Positions 4,985-7,246 of a stretch of 7,246 nt of DNA are shown piece after piece; positions within the stretch are counted from its first letter, which is position 1; each line of letters opens with the position of its first letter. A program made the position numbers and the translations under genes. The notes under the pieces are model-generated. The model saw nothing but the letters and a program-made list of their open reading frames with translations, did no database searches and was not told where the DNA came from. Where the stretch lies: the NCBI GenBank assembly GCA_938036545.1, contig CALHQJ010000055.1:1-7246 (forward strand), in the 5' to 3' direction. The stretch is from an uncultured Clostridium sp. GTDB taxonomy: Bacteria > Bacillota > Clostridia > Lachnospirales > Lachnospiraceae.

Positions 4985-6265
4985 ATGGAATTAAAAAAAG
5001 CCGCCCGTTTGCAGGGTGAAATCTCTGTACCTGGCGATAAATCTATTTCCCACAGAAGCGTTATGTTCGGCTCCATTGCCAAAGGCATAACTGAGATTGA
5101 TAATTTTCTTCAGGGAGCCGATTGTCTGTCTACTATCTCCTGCTTTCAGAAAATGGGGGTTGAAATCGAAAATCTGGGAAACCGCGTCATTGTCCATGGA
5201 AACGGACTTCGCGGCCTGACTGCTCCAACTGCAGATTTGGACTGCGGCAACTCCGGCACTACTACCAGACTGATTTCCGGAATCCTGGCCGCCCAGGATT
5301 TTTCCGTCACCCTGACCGGAGACCCCTCTATCCAGACCCGTCCCATGAACCGGATTATCCAGCCCCTGACCCAAATGGGAGCAGATATTACCAGCATAAA
5401 GGGAAATGGCTGCGCTCCTTTGCGGATTCACGGAAAACCTCTTCACGGCATTACTTATGAAAGTCCTGTAGCCTCTGCCCAGGTAAAATCTGCCATTCTT
5501 CTGGCAGGTTTATATGCTGACGGTGAAACCAGAGTCGTGGAGCCGGCTGTTTCCCGTAACCACACAGAATTAATGCTGCAAAGCTTTGGGGCAGACGTTC
5601 ATACTGAAGATACGACTGCTGTCATTCAGCCGGCAGACCAGTTATTCGGTACAAAATTGTCTGTACCAGGAGATATTTCCTCGGCTGCCTTCTTCCTTGC
5701 AGCAGGCCTTATGGTTTCTGGCTCCGAGATTCTTCTAAAACATGTGGGAATCAATCCTACCCGTGACGGAATCCTTCATGTGTGCCAGCGCATGGGCGGC
5801 AATATCACCCTTTTAAATCTAAAGATGGAAGGGGGAGAATCTACTGCTGATATTCTGGTTCGCAGCAGCGCCCTCCATGGAACTACAATTGAAGGAGACA
5901 TTATCCCCACATTAATTGACGAGCTTCCGGTAATTGCCGCTATGGCCTGTGTCGCAAAGGGAGAAACCATCATAAAAGATGCGGCGGAATTAAAGGTAAA
6001 GGAATCCAACCGGATTCGGGTTATGACTGAGAATTTAACTGCCATGGGAGCTGATGTGACCGAAACGGAGGACGGTATGATTATCCGAGGCGGAAAGCCC
6101 TTACACGGCGCTGTGGTAGACAGCCATCTGGATCACCGGATTGCCATGAGTTTTGCAGTAGCCGCCCTTTGCGCTGACGGCATCACCCAAATCAAGGGCG
6201 GGGAATGTGTCAATATTTCCTATCCGGAATTTTACCAGGATTTAGAGCGACTTCGCAAAAACTAA
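4985..6265 (+). CDS. aroA: 3-phosphoshikimate 1-carboxyvinyltransferase (EPSP synthase)
   Basis: It transfers the enolpyruvyl group of phosphoenolpyruvate to shikimate 3-phosphate, the sixth shikimate step, just before chorismate synthase. The protein has 426 residues, the normal length, and shows the two-lobed repeat fold signatures: GDKSISHR (17-24) with substrate-binding K19, S20 and R24, GNSGTTTRL (88-96), TRPMNR (118-123), SAQVKSAILLAGL (164-176), EPAVSRNHTE (186-195), DELPVIAA (312-319) with the catalytic-type Asp, KVKESNRI (337-344) with E340, and LDHRIAMS (382-389). GNSGTTTR is the form common in low-GC Gram-positives, whereas enterobacteria have GNAGTAMR. It is last in the operon, 14 bases after tyrA, and a strong hairpin terminator follows. 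Confidence 0.96.
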   Translation: MELKKAARLQGEISVPGDKSISHRSVMFGSIAKGITEIDNFLQGADCLSTISCFQKMGVEIENLGNRVIVHGNGLRGLTAPTADLDCGNSGTTTRLISGILAAQDFSVTLTGDPSIQTRPMNRIIQPLTQMGADITSIKGNGCAPLRIHGKPLHGITYESPVASAQVKSAILLAGLYADGETRVVEPAVSRNHTELMLQSFGADVHTEDTTAVIQPADQLFGTKLSVPGDISSAAFFLAAGLMVSGSEILLKHVGINPTRDGILHVCQRMGGNITLLNLKMEGGESTADILVRSSALHGTTIEGDIIPTLIDELPVIAAMACVAKGETIIKDAAELKVKESNRIRVMTENLTAMGADVTETEDGMIIRGGKPLHGAVVDSHLDHRIAMSFAVAALCADGITQIKGGECVNISYPEFYQDLERLRKN

Positions 6266-6284
6266 AGAATCCTTTCTATAAATC

Positions 6285-6345
6285 AAAAGAGCCCTGGCGG
6301 CTGCGTATCATGATATACTGCAGCGCCCTGGCTCTTTTCTGTTTT
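6285..6345. terminator. Rho-independent, probably bidirectional terminator between aroA and engB
   Basis: AAAAGAGCC (6285-6293) pairs with GGCTCTTTT (6330-6338). Inside it GGCG and CTGC continue the stem imperfectly, giving a long hairpin. On the + strand the stem ends in TTTT and is followed by CTGTTTTTA. On the minus strand it likewise ends in TTTT followed by GATTTA. It sits between two converging genes and would stop both the aro operon and the lon-engB transcript. Confidence 0.85.
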
Positions 6346-6351
6346 TATTTC

Positions 6352-6969
6352 TTATTTCTGTGGTTCGTTTTCTGTCTGCACTTCTAATCCGGCTTCTTTT
6401 TCTAAAATTGCCCAGATCTCATCCCGTCCCTGCTTGGTTTCTGCTGAAAACGGAATTAAAATATCTTCTTTTGTCATTCCCAGTCCATGACGGATCTGTT
6501 TTACCTGCTTTGCCACCTGGCTTCTCTTTAACTTGTCCAGCTTTGTGGCAATAATAATGGGCTGATAGCCGTTATGGATAATCCAGTCGTACATCAGTTT
6601 ATCATTTTCTGATGGATCGTGACGGATGTCTACCAAAAGAAATACCTTTTTTAACATGGCGGATCGATGAAGATAATTTTCAATCATCTTTCCCCATTTC
6701 GCCTTTTCCTCTAAGGAGACTTTGGCATAGCCGTAACCAGGCAAATCTACGTAATACAAATCATCATTAATCCGGTAAAAATTAATAGTCTGGGTCTTTC
6801 CCGGCTGAGAAGAGGTTCTGGCATAGGCTTTCCGGTTCATCAAGGCATTAATGAGAGAGGATTTTCCTACATTGGACTTTCCTGCAAATGCAAATTCCGG
6901 CAGCGTGTTTTCCGGAAGCTTACTTTTAATGCCGCAGACGGTTTCCAGATTTACATTTTTAATAATCAT
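6352..6969 (-). CDS. engB: Ribosome biogenesis GTP-binding protein EngB/YsxC
   Basis: This TRAFAC-class GTPase assists late assembly of the 50S ribosomal subunit and is essential in several bacteria. The 205 residues hold all the GTPase motifs: G1 GKSNVGKSS (30-38), the switch I region around GKTQTINFY (57-65), G3 DLPGYGYAKV (75-84), G4 TKLDK (142-146) and G5 SAE (175-177). The length is typical, with a short acidic and polar tail after about 195. The start is supported by AGGAGG at 6977-6982, seven bases upstream. Its ATG overlaps the lon TGA as ATGA, so the two are co-transcribed and probably translationally coupled, as in other Firmicutes, where lonA and ysxC are neighbours. It converges on aroA across a shared terminator. 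Confidence 0.96.
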   Translation of the reverse strand: MIIKNVNLETVCGIKSKLPENTLPEFAFAGKSNVGKSSLINALMNRKAYARTSSQPGKTQTINFYRINDDLYYVDLPGYGYAKVSLEEKAKWGKMIENYLHRSAMLKKVFLLVDIRHDPSENDKLMYDWIIHNGYQPIIIATKLDKLKRSQVAKQVKQIRHGLGMTKEDILIPFSAETKQGRDEIWAILEKEAGLEVQTENEPQK

Positions 6970-7246
6970 GCCAGCGCCTCCTTTAATACATCTTCCATGG
7001 TTTTTACATATACAATGTCTAGTCCCTTGGTAATCTCCTTGGAAAGTTCTGAAATGTCCGGAATATTTTTTTCCGGAACCAGTACAGTCTTAATATGAGC
7101 CATTTTAGCTGCTAATACCTTTTCCTTTAATCCTCCAATTGGAAGCACACGGCCTCTTAAGGTAATTTCTCCCGTCATGGCAACCTTTGCCTTTACCGGC
7201 CGTTCTAATACTGCAGACAGCATAGCCGTAGCCATGGTAATACCGG
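6966..7246 (-). CDS. lon: ATP-dependent protease Lon, C-terminal end (5'-partial)
   Basis: Only the last 92 full codons are present; the gene runs off the right edge. Lon is a cytoplasmic AAA+ serine protease that removes misfolded and regulatory proteins. The visible part is the proteolytic domain: GITMATAMLSA directly follows the edge, where the family has the PSAG catalytic serine just outside the window. After it come TGEITLRGRVLPIGG and LKEKVLAAKMA. The second Lys of GGLKEK (codon 7119-7121) is at the spacing expected for the catalytic lysine of the Ser-Lys dyad. A usual Lon C-terminus follows, including LVPEKNIPDI. The ATG at 7235 is internal and not a start. The stop overlaps the engB start by four bases. 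Confidence 0.95.
   Translation of the reverse strand, partial: GITMATAMLSAVLERPVKAKVAMTGEITLRGRVLPIGGLKEKVLAAKMAHIKTVLVPEKNIPDISELSKEITKGLDIVYVKTMEDVLKEALA

Noticed and set aside
4991..5446. 151-residue open frame on the minus strand inside aroA
   Set aside because: It is fully antisense to a clearly conserved enzyme, has no family resemblance and no convincing ribosome-binding site; it is a shadow of aroA coding.
6205..6387. 60-residue + strand frame with a hydrophobic end, considered as a small membrane protein
   Set aside because: It overlaps the end of aroA in another frame and then reads through the terminator stem and its T-rich tail, which explains the phenylalanine- and leucine-rich end.

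Overview
The window looks like chromosomal DNA from a low- to mid-GC Firmicute, most likely a gut-type Clostridium or Lachnospiraceae member. Evidence for this is the strong AGGAGG ribosome-binding sites, sigma-A type promoters, an anaerobe-type rubredoxin, the Firmicute-like lon-ysxC gene pair, and Clostridia-like versions of DAHP synthase and EPSP synthase. The lineage is inferred from protein character, not from a database search.

Layout, left to right. (1) Positions 1-244 do not resemble the rest. They hold the last 45 codons of a GC-rich, basic reading frame on the + strand, possibly a transposase tail, and then roughly 100 bases up to a sharp junction. (2) At that junction a minus-strand rubredoxin gene is cut. 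Its first 38 codons are textbook rubredoxin, and the 23 after that are unrelated and lack the second iron-binding cysteine pair. (3) A minus-strand gene encodes a 697-residue EF-G-like translational GTPase whose nucleotide-site motifs are all non-canonical. (4) A 330-base divergent intergenic region holds an EF-G-side promoter, a nested hairpin element of about 76 bp, two CTTTAAAG palindromes, a near-consensus promoter for the rightward operon and an operator-like GTTAC/GTAAC palindrome over its predicted start point. (5) A rightward operon aroF-tyrA-aroA (DAHP synthase, prephenate dehydrogenase with ACT domain, EPSP synthase) ends at a strong, probably bidirectional terminator. (6) Minus-strand engB/ysxC (ribosome-assembly GTPase) overlaps the stop codon of lon by four bases. 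Only the C-terminal end of Lon is inside the window.

How the genes work together. The aro operon covers the entry step of the shikimate pathway (aroF), the sixth step (aroA) and the tyrosine branch (tyrA). Its first enzyme and the branch enzyme both carry likely feedback domains. The remaining shikimate genes (aroB, aroC, aroD, aroE, aroK) and pheA are not in the window. lon and engB are a housekeeping pair for protein quality control and 50S assembly. The EF-G-like gene is a translation-factor paralog of unclear role.

Most of the window is ordinary housekeeping sequence. The points worth a second look are the disrupted rubredoxin with foreign-looking DNA beside it, the degenerate GTPase motifs of the EF-G paralog, and the structured divergent control region. 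I did not see a CRISPR array, tRNA, rRNA, riboswitch or defence system.
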